Shown here in pieces: positions 23,033 through 34,800 of a stretch of DNA of 64,000 nucleotides (position 1 is the first letter of the stretch; every line of letters begins with the position of its first letter). Both the position numbers and the translations under genes were made by a program. This stretch comes from Diploscapter coronatus (lineage: Eukaryota; Nematoda; Chromadorea; Rhabditida; Rhabditidae): NCBI GenBank assembly GCA_964036155.1, contig OZ038423.1, positions 7,145,249 through 7,209,248 of the forward strand, given 5' to 3'. The notes beneath the pieces are model-generated. The model was given only the letters and a program-made list of their open reading frames with translations. It ran no database searches and was not told where the DNA came from.

Positions 23033-23519
23033 TCAGCTGAAAAGCACAAATTCGCTCCTAAAAATAATGACGCGAAAAACAGCTAAACACGAATTGCTTA
23101 GAGAATAAACTGACAAAATGCAAGAAAAGATTAATGATAATTTGGAGCAAAAAAGCAAGCTTTTACATTTAATGAACATTGATAAGAGAATAATGTCAAT
23201 ATATGTTTCGAGAAAAATCTCATCATAAGATGAATAATTTTGACAAACGATTAGAAATAAACAAACGAAGGGATTTTTAATTGATTGAATAATCTGTTCA
23301 ATTACGAATGCCATCCAAAATATCATTACTCATTCAAATGCAGCATGCTCAGGAGAAAGGGGGAGTAAGAAGTTTTAATAAATATTAAAAGGAATATTTG
23401 AGTTACAATTATCCCTCATCACTCTTGAATGTCTTCGAGAATTGTCTGTATCATATGTATTCAAATTAAATTGTTATTTCATTTTATTGGATAAAATTTC
23501 TATGACATCTGAGATTATT
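23033..23519. other. Region upstream of SEC63; flank of kelch pseudogene
   Basis: 23033-23390 lies upstream of SEC63 and shows no gene. 23395-23519 is homologous to 5270-5420, the 3' flank of F-box/kelch copy 1, so the segmental copy extends beyond the coding part. Confidence 0.55.
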
Positions 23520-24400
23520 ATAATCAAGTTTTATTTTATGTCAATTTTTCCGACTTCTCGTCATTTATTTGTTTGTAGATTGTATTCTTCGATTAAATTA
23601 CAAAATTTTTTAGATGATATTTGAAATCTAAGTTAACAAATATATAATATAAAGATATGCAAAATCTCAGCTCACTCTCCGATTGCATACAATTTCTCGT
23701 TAGCGACAATGAGCGAATGATTGGATCTTGCATAATTCATATCTGCGATTCGAGAAATTCGACTATTAGCTGGAGCTGAGGGATCGAAACACAGACAAGA
23801 TTTGAATATACCATTACTAAATATATAATGATACATTATTTACCATACAAAATTAACGATTTCCATCCTCCAGATATGTAAATTCTTCCATTTAACGATG
23901 CGACTCCGAAATAGCCCCGTTCTTCTGGAATCTCTCCGATTTCAATCCATTCCTGTTCATTGTCTGATAATCGATATATCTTTCGACTATTTTCTCCATC
24001 AATAGCTGAATATCCATGATTACAATAATGAATATGCTATAATGTGACCGTATAAAATTTCATCGCATGTTATCGTTTGAATATAACCAATTTGAAAAGG
24101 GATTACAGGTCCTGTTTGCCATTTTCTATCTATTAAAACCTGAGTAAATTATTTCATGGACTTTCATTCGATCTTATTACGTCAACTTGATTCGTATCTT
24201 TCCTTGTTTTAGGATTCTTTTCATTCTTTCCACCCAAATAATACAATTTTTAAAGTAAATGACATATGCATATTCACGCCATTCAGGAGGATCTGAACCT
24301 GTAAAATTCTTTGAATCGATCATTCATGGGTTTGTTGAGCAGACCTCTTGAAATTTCTGAACTATTCAAGTTATATATTTCAAGCGATTTCATTCGCCAA
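23520..24400 (-). pseudogene. F-box/kelch copy 3, 5'-truncated and frameshifted
   Basis: Homologous to the kelch part of copies 1 and 2. The F-box exon and most of exon 2 are absent; homology starts about 24395 at the exon reading KSLEIYNLNSSEIS. In the next exon the segment equivalent to YFKDKLYYLGG has a 4-nt deletion (about 24250-24265), followed by a small insertion. A premature TGA replaces Trp near 23561. The central units (YISGG, SCLCFDPSAP, NHSLIVANEKLYAIG) are well preserved, so the decay is recent. Confidence 0.8.
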
Positions 24401-24631
24401 TGGTTTTCTCTCTTTCATCCATTCACATTATAAACAGCCGACGATAATACTATGAAAAGTTTCGATCACTTGCATTTCCTTCTTGTGTTAAGTTGGGTGG
24501 TTTGTCAAATGAAACTCATTCCAATAAAAAAGATTGAGTATACATTGGTTAAGATTCGTTTTTTTTTTAATTTGATTGTTTATTGGAAATAATTTGTGCA
24601 GGCGGGGACATAAGATATTTTGGTTGGGTTG

Positions 24632-24853
24632 TGTAAGGATGCCTTAGTTGTAGTTCTCTACCAGTAACTCGTACTGCACGAATATTAAGAATCCTTTATT
24701 GATTAACCTTGGTTTAATACAGTAATACCAAATACAAAAGTAGAGAACAGTAAGGTGTGGGTAAAACTGAAGGAACAAGGTAACAACGAAGTGGGCGTAT
24801 TTATAGGCGCAAGTTGCGCCTAGAAAGTGACTCCGCTCTTTAAGGCTCGGACA
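24632..24853 (-). mobile_element. Solo-LTR-like segment
   Basis: Read on the minus strand it begins tgtccgagcc and ends cat...ttaca (TG...CA termini). It has a TATA box (tataaatac) about a quarter in and an aataaa polyadenylation signal after a pyrimidine-rich stretch, the order expected of U3-R-U5. No gag-pol sequence is seen on either side and no matching target-site duplication is obvious, so this remains a candidate. Confidence 0.5.
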
Positions 24854-26515
24854 AACTAATTATAAGGATGGTTCTAGAGATGACTTTCCAGCCATAAGTG
24901 ATAATAACGAGTATGATTCATCAAAGTGAACAAGTCGTTGACGACACAATTCGAAAATCTTCGCAAACGTTCTTATCTGTGCCCTGAGGAAGTTATGCTC
25001 TCATGATACTTCCAAGGATTCGTCAATCATAGAATCGATTAAGCGAATGTATGATGAAAGCATATTAATAGGGAATAATTTAGACCTTAGTCAGCTATAA
25101 TCTTAAAAGTAGAAAAAAACAGCTATAAAATGACTTATAGCCTATAGAATTTCTCATGGGTACAAATTATAGAACTATTGAATATTGATATGGTAAAATT
25201 AATGCCATCAAATTTGAGTAAAGGAGGATTACTTATCAGTTTTGAAAAAAATTCGTATAAATTGAAACGAAGCTGACTGATTGATCGTGATCGTCTTCAT
25301 TTTCCCGGAGACCCATTTCGCATTTACTTTATTTCACTTTTGCATAATTCGTTTTATCCATACTTATAAGCATAGAATTTTGCGGCAACATCGAAAAAGC
25401 ACTATTTATATTTCTAAAAAACAGGCACCTAAACTCTAGTGCAAAAAGTTACTATGCCAGCACGGTAACATGAATCCCGTTTCTGTCCGGTTGCTTTTTC
25501 GAGTGCCATCGGATGGACTATTTTTGTCCATGCGAAACTGACTTGAGCCATAGTCATTGAGTTTGAAGATTTACTTCATCTCGGGAAATGGGGCAAAAAT
25601 AATAGAGCAGTCGTGTTCTGCCCTACCCGATAGAAAGAACAAAGATTTTGGACACGGTAGAGTATTATATCCTTCCTCTATCGAGGGATTGCAGAGAAAG
25701 AGAGGGAACAAAACACAGACCAGATGTGCAATATGGGAAGACGCTGAGTCAGGTAAATTGCGAAAGCCTCTCGACCAGCGAATAGATTCAAACTATCAAC
25801 AGCAAAAATCTAACAAAAAACCGAAGAAAATTCAGTGCGATAAGAACAGCTACGGACGTCTATAAAATAGCAGTTTTGAGTTGAAGGCATGGACCCCGGA
25901 GCTTCTAATATTTGTAGGATTATTCACCACATTGAATAATATTAGTATACCATTTTTCTGGAAAACTTCACCCATTACACAATACACACGGCTACGGTAA
26001 TCACTTTTTGGCTGGTGCAAAAAGTCACGGACGATTCAGTTCATCAACTGATATATTCCCTATAACTGAAGCAACTCGGCTCAAAATTGTTGGAGTATAT
26101 ATCCATAGAATATCCACCCATTTGCAGCGCGGATTCGAGTTATAATACGAAAGTTATGAATTTTTCCGACGTCGAGTCTATGAAAAATTTTGGCTACAGT
26201 AATCGACTTTAGAAAAACAAACCACATCATGATGAGCAGCGTAAAAATTTGAACAATATATATGAAAATCAGCCCGATTTGCGGGCCCCCTATTTATATC
26301 GATTTTGGTTCTTACTGACATTCACTTTAGGGATCGATTTTTACTCTGATGAAAATTGCGAAGCATCAATTTAGTAGTTCCATTCTCCTTCCTTCAACGA
26401 TCAATTTCAAACTCATCAATTCCAGACTTTCTCGCTCAATCAATACTCGTTTACTATTTCCATTTCGAAATAATATTATGTTGATTGTTTAGGTCTCTTA
26501 ACAAACTTAACGAAG
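24854..26515. other. Gene-poor segment between kelch copies
   Basis: Contains dispersed repeat A (25480-25860). From 26310 onward it holds sequence homologous, inverted, to the upstream flank of F-box/kelch copy 1. Nothing else recognised. Confidence 0.5.
25480..25860 (+). repeat. Dispersed repeat family A, copy 2
   Basis: Same sequence as 8568-8900 (shared words ctgccctacccgatagaaagaac and gaccagcgaa). The open frame of 102 codons in it is not conserved in the other copies, so I do not call a gene. Confidence 0.7.
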
Positions 26516-27858
26516 ATGTTAGCCAATTTACCAGTCGAAATTATATTGTTGATCTGCGAATATCCCGAATTCAAAGATCTGGGACAATTGGCCTGGACTA
26601 GCAAGCGAATGATGCAAATAATCAAGAAACATCTGCCGAAAGCGCTCGTGCTCGACAGGAAAACTTTATTCTATCGTAGGAGAATATTCCTTGTATGAGC
26701 GAAAATTAATTTTAGTATTTAGTACCTTATCAAAACGATTATATTGCTGAAGGAAGAATCTATCTGTTTGATTCGCATACTAATTCCGTTAAGAAAATTG
26801 CAAAATTTACTAATTATTTACCATCATATGAAGTTGCAGTCACAAAAGATAAAGTAGGTGATTTTATTTGGCATTTGCAATTTTGTAAATTTTAGATTTT
26901 TGCATTGAATTCTTTGGAAAAATGGTTTGAAAAGTTTGACCTGAATACTCGAAAAATCACTAGAGGTAACATTACAAAAGCCAATAGATTGATTTAATTT
27001 TATTGCATTATTTGCAGAACCAAATCCCCCTAAATGGCGTGAATATGCATCTGTGGCTTATTTCAAAGACAAGCTGTATTATTTGGGTGGAAATGATCCT
27101 AAAACAGGGGAATATACGAACCGAGTTGACGTGAGAAGATCGAATGAAAGTCCATGAAATAATTTTTTCAGGTTTTAATAGATAAAAAATGGCAAACAGG
27201 GCCTGTAATCCCTTTTCAAATTGGTTATATTCAAACGATAACATGCGATGAAATTTTATACGGTCACATTATAGCATATTCATTATTGTAATCATGGATA
27301 TTCAGCTATTGATGGAGAAAATAGTCGAAAGATATATCGATTATCAGACGACGAACTGAAATGGGTTGAAATTGGAGAGATTCCAGAAAGACGAGATTCC
27401 TTCGGAGTTGCATCGTTAAATGGAAGAATTTACATAACTGGAGGAGGAGGGAAGTCGCTAATTTTGTATGATAAATAATGTATCATTATATATTTAGTGG
27501 TGTTGATGTATTGAAATCCTGTCTGTGTTTCGATCCCTCAGCTCCAGTTGACAATCGAATTTCTCGAATAGCTGATATGAATTATAAAAGAGAGAATCAC
27601 TCGCTGATTGTCGCTAACGAGAAATTGTATGCAATCGGAGGGTGAGCTGAGATTTTGCATATCTTTATATTACATATTTGTTAACTTAGATTCCAAAAGC
27701 TGTATGCAAATTTGTGCAATTCAATCGAGAAATACGTTCCACAAGCGAATGAATGGCGAGAAGTGGGACTATTGAGAAACTTGCCTGCGACTAGCGAAAG
27801 TGCTGGGAGGAAAACGCGCACTAATCGCACTAACGAGAATAGTTGCCTTCTCAGCTGA
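26516..27858 (+). CDS. F-box / kelch-repeat-like protein, copy 2
   Basis: Eight exons: 26516-26675, 26723-26853, 26896-26965, 27018-27130, 27172-27262, 27306-27465, 27498-27641, 27690-27858; every phase agrees, 345 aa. F-box at residues 1-45 (LPVEIILLICEYPEFKDLGQ, MQIIKKHLPK). Kelch-like blades follow: WREYASVAYFKDKLYYLGG, RKIYRLSDDELKWVEIGEIP, RDSFGVASLNGRIYITGG, NHSLIVANEKLYAIGG and a final IEKYVPQANEWREVG strand. Introns are only 30-50 nt. It lies inverted relative to copies 1 and 3. Likely an SCF adaptor by family analogy; the substrate is unknown. The tail after RNLPATSESAG is Thr/Asn/Arg-rich and differs from copy 1, so the last 20 residues may have been acquired by read-through. Confidence 0.8.
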
Positions 27859-27924
27859 ATGTATGTTCGAATAGCCGAACTTATATACACGACTATAGTG
27901 TGTTGATCGCACCATCTTTTTCAT

Positions 27925-28260
27925 CGATTTTTAACTTTTTTGTGTTGATCTTTCGATCTTTTCGCTGATCAGAAAACTTTTACTCAATTTTGCCTGACCC
28001 AGCAATTTTTTTTATCATTCCGCTTCTTTTTCTATTGTACTTCTTGACTCCTGATAAAGGATCAAGCCTCCTTTACCTACCGTGTCCAAAATCTTGGTCC
28101 TTTCTATCGAACAGGGCAGGACACGGCTGCTGTTATTTTTATCCTATTCTACAAGATGAAATAAATTCTTCAAATTCAATGACTATGGCTCAAGTCAGTT
28201 TCGCATGGAATTAAGTAATGCAAGATTCACTAGCACCTTAAGAAAGATACCGGTAGGATC
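27925..28260 (-). repeat. Dispersed repeat family A, copy 3 (inverted)
   Basis: Reverse-complement match to 8568-8900 and 25480-25860, for example ttgatctttcgatcttttcgctg and gtcctttctatcgaacagggcag. It abuts the 3' end of F-box/kelch copy 2. Confidence 0.65.
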
Positions 28261-28546
28261 AATTGTTTCCGCGTCTTCATACTTTATTACGTGTAGATGT
28301 AGGACACGTTTTTCGCTTGACAAAAATTTGCTCGCAAAAAGGGGTTTCGGATCGTCGTCTTCAAATATTTATATCTTTGGTTGCATTAATCCGTTTTTCA
28401 TGCAGTTTTTTTTTATTAAATTATAAGCTGTCAATACTCGCAAATTAATAAAAAAAATACTTCTATGACCCTGCCTTCACAGTAGGAACTTTACTTGCGC
28501 TCTCTAATTGAAGGAACAATTTATTTATTACAATTTCTTTTCTAAA

Positions 28547-30858
28547 TTATTTAGATTTCTGACAAGCATAAGCAATTGCACCAATACGATATGAACTTCG
28601 ATAGTTTCGATCTATGCAAGTTTCACGAAATATTTCAGAGCTCTCAAAACTTTTACATACTGGCTCATTATTGTTTGAATCACGGTAGGCGGCATAAATA
28701 GTGTCATACTGGTTCGAATCACATGAAACATCAACTACTGTGCAGTTTAGATATTCGGATTCCGAATACGCTATTGTTGGTTCGTAAAGAATTCCGTTGC
28801 TCGGGTCATTTCCAGTACAATCTGAATATCGAGTCCAGTCGAAATCAGAAACGCTTTTTATTGGTTCACAATTCGAGCAATTTACTGAAAATTTGAACTT
28901 TCAGTAAATAATGAGCAACCAAATTAAACCTTTTTGACATGCATATGCGATGTCGTAGTATTTCTCATCCCAATATCTTCCATTATTACAAGTTTCTGAA
29001 AATTGAAATTGACTTATCGCGACGTTGTCAAATGAAATATCATAAATCTCGATGAAGTTTGGATTAGTATATTTTCTCAATGTCATTGGGTAGAAAGAAG
29101 TGTTGCAACACTGGATTTCTAATTTATTCTAAGAGCTTGATTTATTGTTAGCTAATCGGACTGAAAACTTACAAACATATTTCTCGCTGTATGTGATAAA
29201 TAGTTTCAAACTTATAACCTAATTTGATGCACTCTATAAGTGCAATGATTTTTTTTTCAATAAAGCTTAGCTCTGTGACACAAGGCAAAAACTAACAATG
29301 GAAATGAGTGAATTTTCAGATTTTACAAAACAAATTGAATCTGATTGAAATCTTGAGAAAATTCAGAGAATGCATTGTGGAATATGTGTGCAAATGCAAA
29401 TTTTCATCTTTATTAATTCATCTCTCCCTCTAGAAAAAATTAAAATTTAGTGTCCCCAAACTTTTTCCTCTACCCGATATTTAATTCATTGTTAAGATAT
29501 GTGTCAGTTACCTGTAAATTTTGTTTGCTCGGTAAAACTCTGACATTGGGGTCTACTATTGGGGGAAACACTGGAGAAGGCTGCATAGATAATGTTGTGT
29601 CGAATCGGGTTGCAGGTCACATTCAAAGTGAAGCAATTTGTTCCTTTGTCCACGAAATACTTAAAAATCGGCTCTTCAAGAGGAGCATCATTTGGGTTGG
29701 ATTTAGTACAGTCTTTGAATGAAGTCCAATCGAAATTCGACGCACCAAATAATACTGCACAACCTTCGCAGTTTTCTGAATTTACGCTTCTTTATCATGT
29801 GCAAAATCTCAGTTATCCCTTCCTACTTTTTGCAGTTGTCGTTTCAGGACTTATCGTTGTTGATGGAGCTTCTGGTGCATCCAATGAGGCAAGTTGTTTA
29901 TTTGTTGCCTGAATATATGCAACTACACGGTTTCAAATTACAAATAGGTCGAAACTAATAATTGAACCAAGTAAGATTTATTTAGATCAAAAATAAAAGA
30001 AAAAGATAATGACATTCCTGCTCTTCGGTCATTTCGATTTATATTTCTATCTTTGAAAATGATCAAACCAAACCTCTTTATATTCACTTTCACTCTTCAG
30101 ATGATGCCATCGATCAATAATGACGAATTCATAGCGATTCAGAATTTTCATGAATTCAACTCTAATGAGGTCAGCTTTAATTATATACGTAGACTTATCT
30201 CTCATAGATTGAATCTCATTCTCAAAATTTCTGATCTAAAATAATTCATTTGAGAAAAAATGGAAACATTTTCATTATATACCAGATTTTTCTGAGTTTC
30301 ATTTTGGATCGAATTCAACATTTGAATAAATTTATCGGATTTAATTAGAAAATTTTCATAGAGCTCTCTTTGAGCACTCTGAAATAATGCTGAATTATTT
30401 CACTGATAGTAAAATGTCATGAGAAATTACCCAAGCATCTTCTTCTTCAGTCGAAGACATAGAGCTATTCAAAGTTTTCAATTCGATTCTACTCATAGTT
30501 ATTGCCAATGGCTTGATTTCATTCAGCCTTGTTTCAACGCTTTCGTCAGGTTTATTTACAATATCACAAATCTGAAATATAGAATAACGACAAAATTTTA
30601 AAGATAGTATTCCTTACTTTCCGAAAGGCTTGAACTTGTTCAGATGATAAAATTGCATTTTCAATATATTCCTCTGTCAGCTCTGAAGCATAAAATTATA
30701 AATATTACAGAAAAAAACGCGATATTATGAAAATTTATCGTACCATTTGCTATAGAATCAATAGCTCTATCCATTTGAATTCTGCTAGTTTCACTAGATG
30801 CGCATGACACAAGAACAATACATGTGGAAGTGAGTTTCCAAAACAGTTTTAGAAACAT
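28547..30858 (-). CDS. Secreted protein with two tandem cysteine-rich domains
   Basis: Nine exons: 30858-30744, 30682-30618, 30571-30431, 30378-30283, 30235-30074, 29908-29827, 29775-29512, 28995-28930, 28884-28547; in phase throughout, 442 aa. Residues 1-22 are a signal peptide (LKLFWKLTSTCIVLVSC). Residues 25-220 are helical and charged, probably coiled. A Thr/Pro linker (PEAPSTTISPETTTA) follows. Then come two copies of about 100 residues with the same pattern: CxxC (NCEGCAVL; NCSNCEPI), FDWT, DCT, IIYAA or TIYAA, ETC, and YDIAYACQK or GAIAYACQK. The CxxC start and the later paired cysteines recall nematode-specific DUF281/C6-type extracellular domains, but I am not certain of the family. 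Introns split the two domains differently. Confidence 0.8.
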
Positions 30859-30892
30859 TTGAATTGACCTAACAAGGAAACCTATCTGTGCT

Positions 30893-31229
30893 ACTCACAG
30901 AATAGGTTCATATGCGCGGGTGAGTCAATTCGAACATACTGATAACGAATATCAGATTAAAAAGTGCCCTCCATTTACCCTGCTTCTAGGATTTTGCACC
31001 GAAGTTTGACTTTTTCCTTTACTTTGCAAACATCCCTATGAAAAATTAGCGTACATTATTGTGAGCGTTGCTAGCGTCATTATTCTCTGCAACAGCCAAG
31101 CCTTAAAGGGGGAAAATTCGAAACCAATTCCTAGGACTAAGGCGAACGGAGAGCACTTTTTAACCTGATATTCGTTATCAGCATGTTCGAATCGACTTGT
31201 CCCTCCAAATATGAACTAGTTTTGTGAGT
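30893..31229. mobile_element. MITE with about 85-bp inverted repeats
   Basis: Left arm 30893-30980 (actcacagaataggttcata, then tgataacgaatatcag) and right arm 31150-31229 are inverted copies with a few mismatches. The about 170-bp centre is non-coding. It lies just upstream of the cysteine-domain gene. Confidence 0.75.
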
Positions 31230-31856
31230 AACACACTGGCAGTTTCCCTTGTAAAATTCATATACTAAGGGGTTGAATTGATACAATAAAAATAAATTTT
31301 AATCCAATTGCCTATCATCTCTATATCAAAGAATCAATTAAACAAATTATATGCGAAACAATTATTTAAATTGAACACTAAAATACTAAAATATAAGAAA
31401 CTCTACTGACCCTTCATGATTTTAGTCAGGTTCTGTCTGTTTCGTTTACACGATCTAGCAATCATTGAGTAACTGAGTCTGATGAGGAAAAAAGATAAGA
31501 CTTTTAAACTGATGCAAAGGAAATAGATGTCTCATCTGTTCTTTCCATTAGTAATGAAATTTCAATTTATACGCAAATGTTTTCTTGAGTTTTGCAATAG
31601 GTTCATCAAGTGTATATTTTTAATTACCAGAAGAATATGACTTTGTAGTCATTCGTTATATTTCTGAGCACTTTCACAAATAAACAACACGGTTTGAGCA
31701 AATTAACTAGATTTAGGTTGTTGTTCCGAAGTAAAGCTTGTGCAGAAAATTGCATGATTGGAGAATAAGTGGACAATCGAGTGGAGAGTGAAGAGAAATG
31801 AGTTTGGGTGAACCGAATAAATTTAGAAAAGCAAGGAGATGATGTAGACAAATAGG

Positions 31857-34800
31857 ATGAGAAAGGCTCTTCTTATTCGATTCTGGATTTTACTTATCGG
31901 GATTTCTCAGATTTTTGGGAAAAGCTACAATCGGTTATTTGAGGATTTAGTTGGAGGGTAACTAATTCTACAGGTTTTAATGAAATGCATAAGTTTGAGC
32001 ATGGTCAATTCGTTAAAAAATTTTAAACAACGCATAATTTTGAAGTGATCCGATAAAACTCCTTTATTGAAAACAACTTTTCGTAAATATTGTAGAATCG
32101 AAGATAATATTAGGTGGAAATTGCCCAAGAAATATTATTCAAGTTGATAAATGAGAGATCAGGAATCAATTATTATTTGAAATATTATTCATTGATCTAA
32201 ACTTTTTAGTCACGTTTTTCACTAATATAAAATTTACAGAAGATACAACAAATTGGGCAGTCCATCACGAACTCCAAATGACACTATCCACATCGAATTC
32301 AAGTTCAAGCTCACTCAAATTGTTGACGTTTTGGAGAAGGAGCAGGTCATTACGACTAAAGGGTGGCTACTGCATCATTGGAAGGATGAAAGATTGAGGT
32401 GATTCTTCGCTAAGATTGAGTTTTCAAAGAAAAAATTAGCTGGAACCCGAGCGAATATGGAAACATCACGAAGATGCATTTCCCTGGTGAAATGGTAAGG
32501 AAATTACAGAAAAACATTTAAAAAATGAATTTCAGGTGTGGCTTCCAGGTACGATATTATTCGTAGACAATTCAATCCCGAGGTTGAATTGTTTAGATTC
32601 ATAACATTCTGAACTCGCAGCTAAATTTATCTCAAAGTTTAATGCAGCTATGAATTTGATTACAGATGTGATTTTGTATAATAATGCCCACGGAAGTCCT
32701 TCGGTTTCCTCAATCACTTCCGTCTGTGTGACTTCTGATGGAATTGTGGTTAGTTTATGAAATGAGTTTTGACAATTTTGAAAAGACGCAGTATCGTGGC
32801 ATCATAACATACGAAATAATATAGAAATATAGACTAAGATAAGATAAGGAGCAAGGGTATACAAGATCGATTTTTAATTCGCGTTTTTAAAATTACTCCA
32901 AAAAGTGCGTTTTGAGTTAGAGTTAGTTAATACTATGTTATCTTTGTGCATCCCCTAATAAGGAGCAATCTAGAGATTATTTTCCCGTCTATTTTCTAAG
33001 TTAACGATGCTACGACTTGTTCAGGTGCCTGAATTTCCATTATACCTACGTTTTATTCAATTTAGACTTGGCAACCTCCCGTAAAATACGATTCGTTCTG
33101 CTCGATTGACATCGAGTGGTATCCATATGATCTACAAACCTGTGAACTAAAATTCGGCTCATGGTCTCACAGCGGTGAGCATCTCGATATTATTCATGTA
33201 AGGTATCCAAATTAAGTTGAATTTACTATTGAAAATTTTAGCTTCGAAGTGACAATGTCATTCCGGAGAATAATAACGGTGAAACTGTATGGAAAGTCGA
33301 AAGGGGAGTCGATCTCAGCGAGTTTCAGGTAAATTTTTAAATTTGAAAGAACAATCGGCAATTAATCTCATTATTTTGACTATCTTTTTTACATACAAAT
33401 CTGTTTGAACTTTTAGTTTCATAAATCAACTTTAGCAAAGCAAACCCAATTAGGAAGTTTAGGAAAAAAATACTTCGAGGACTTTTTATGAAGTGTAACA
33501 TAGTTGATACTCAATATTTGACGTTTTGAAAAGCGAAATACGCCTTATTTGAATTCGATTTCCTGATCACTTATATAGATATTTTCTGACTATTACTATT
33601 TTCGACATTTGAAAAGACTCCAGTTGTTAGTAATATTTTAGGAATCCGTAGAATTCGATCTATTGTCAGTAGAAGGGATAAGACATGAGAAGTGGTACAG
33701 TTGCTGTGATTATCCTGTAATCTTACTTTTCATTTTTTCCTAAATTTAATTGGGTTCAGGCAATAGACATTACATATTACCTCGTTATTAGAAGGCAAAA
33801 GCTTTTCTATACGGTCTACATGATGCTGCCTTGTGCCTGTATAGCTGCTCTAACTGGATGGGTCTGATAAAAACTAAATGAAGAATCAAATTAGGTTAAG
33901 AATGGTACATTTTTCAGGTTTACTATCTTCCATGCGAATCCAATGAGAAAAATACATTGTGCATCTCGATTCTAGTATCTCTAACTTTCTATTTTCTCAT
34001 GCTGGTAAACTGAAATTCACCATCTTATTTACAGTATATCTGCAGGCAGATATAATCCCTCCGACGTCGTTAGTCACTCCATTCATCATCAAATATCTTA
34101 ACTTCACGCTGTTCATGGTGGCTCTGTCGATATGTTTGACCGTATTCGTAAGAAATCTACAATTCACCCGAACAAGAATTTGAAAACCAGGAATTACAGC
34201 ATGATCTACTGAAATTAAGGTGCAAGAAGTTCACCATAGAAGAGCCGATCAGCCAATGCCTCCCCGAATCAGAAAGATCTTTATAAATTGGCTGGGCAAG
34301 AAGCTGCTTATTTCACGAAAGACTGAAATGGCAAATCTGCACAGAGAGGCTGCATACAACAAGGTTTCTGATGGGCGAGATAAAACACGCATCTGATGGA
34401 GTATTTCAGCAAGCCAATGCTCTGTCCGCAATGTCGATTCTTGAACGGCAATTCCAGAAAACACTCTTCGACATTGGTTTGAGATGTTCTTTGACAATAC
34501 AAGGGTTTTGAAATTCAGAAATGGCGACTAAAAGAAAGACCTCACGAACGATGCAAACCGTGAAAGGACTTTTCATGGAGCTTCCCATGATGAACCGGTC
34601 GAAAAGCTTTAAACCGCAGCAAACGACTCCTGTTAAATCACCATCGTATGTTGTTCTATCATTTATTTGATAAATGATATAACGAGAAAATAAAGTCTGA
34701 AATCAAGCTTTAGTTTTAAAAATTATGTGTGGTTTACCTGCTTCCAATCATAGACATATCAAACTTCCGATTTATACTTCATAAAAACTTGTTTTATATT

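Noticed and set aside
25557..25865. 102-codon plus-strand ORF
   Set aside because: It lies in dispersed repeat A, and the frame is broken in the other two copies.
28901..29086. Read-through ORF MTLRKYTNPNFIEIYD at the cysteine-domain gene
   Set aside because: Only its last part (from ETC, 28995-28930) is exon. Aligning the two cysteine domains shows that the upstream part is intron.
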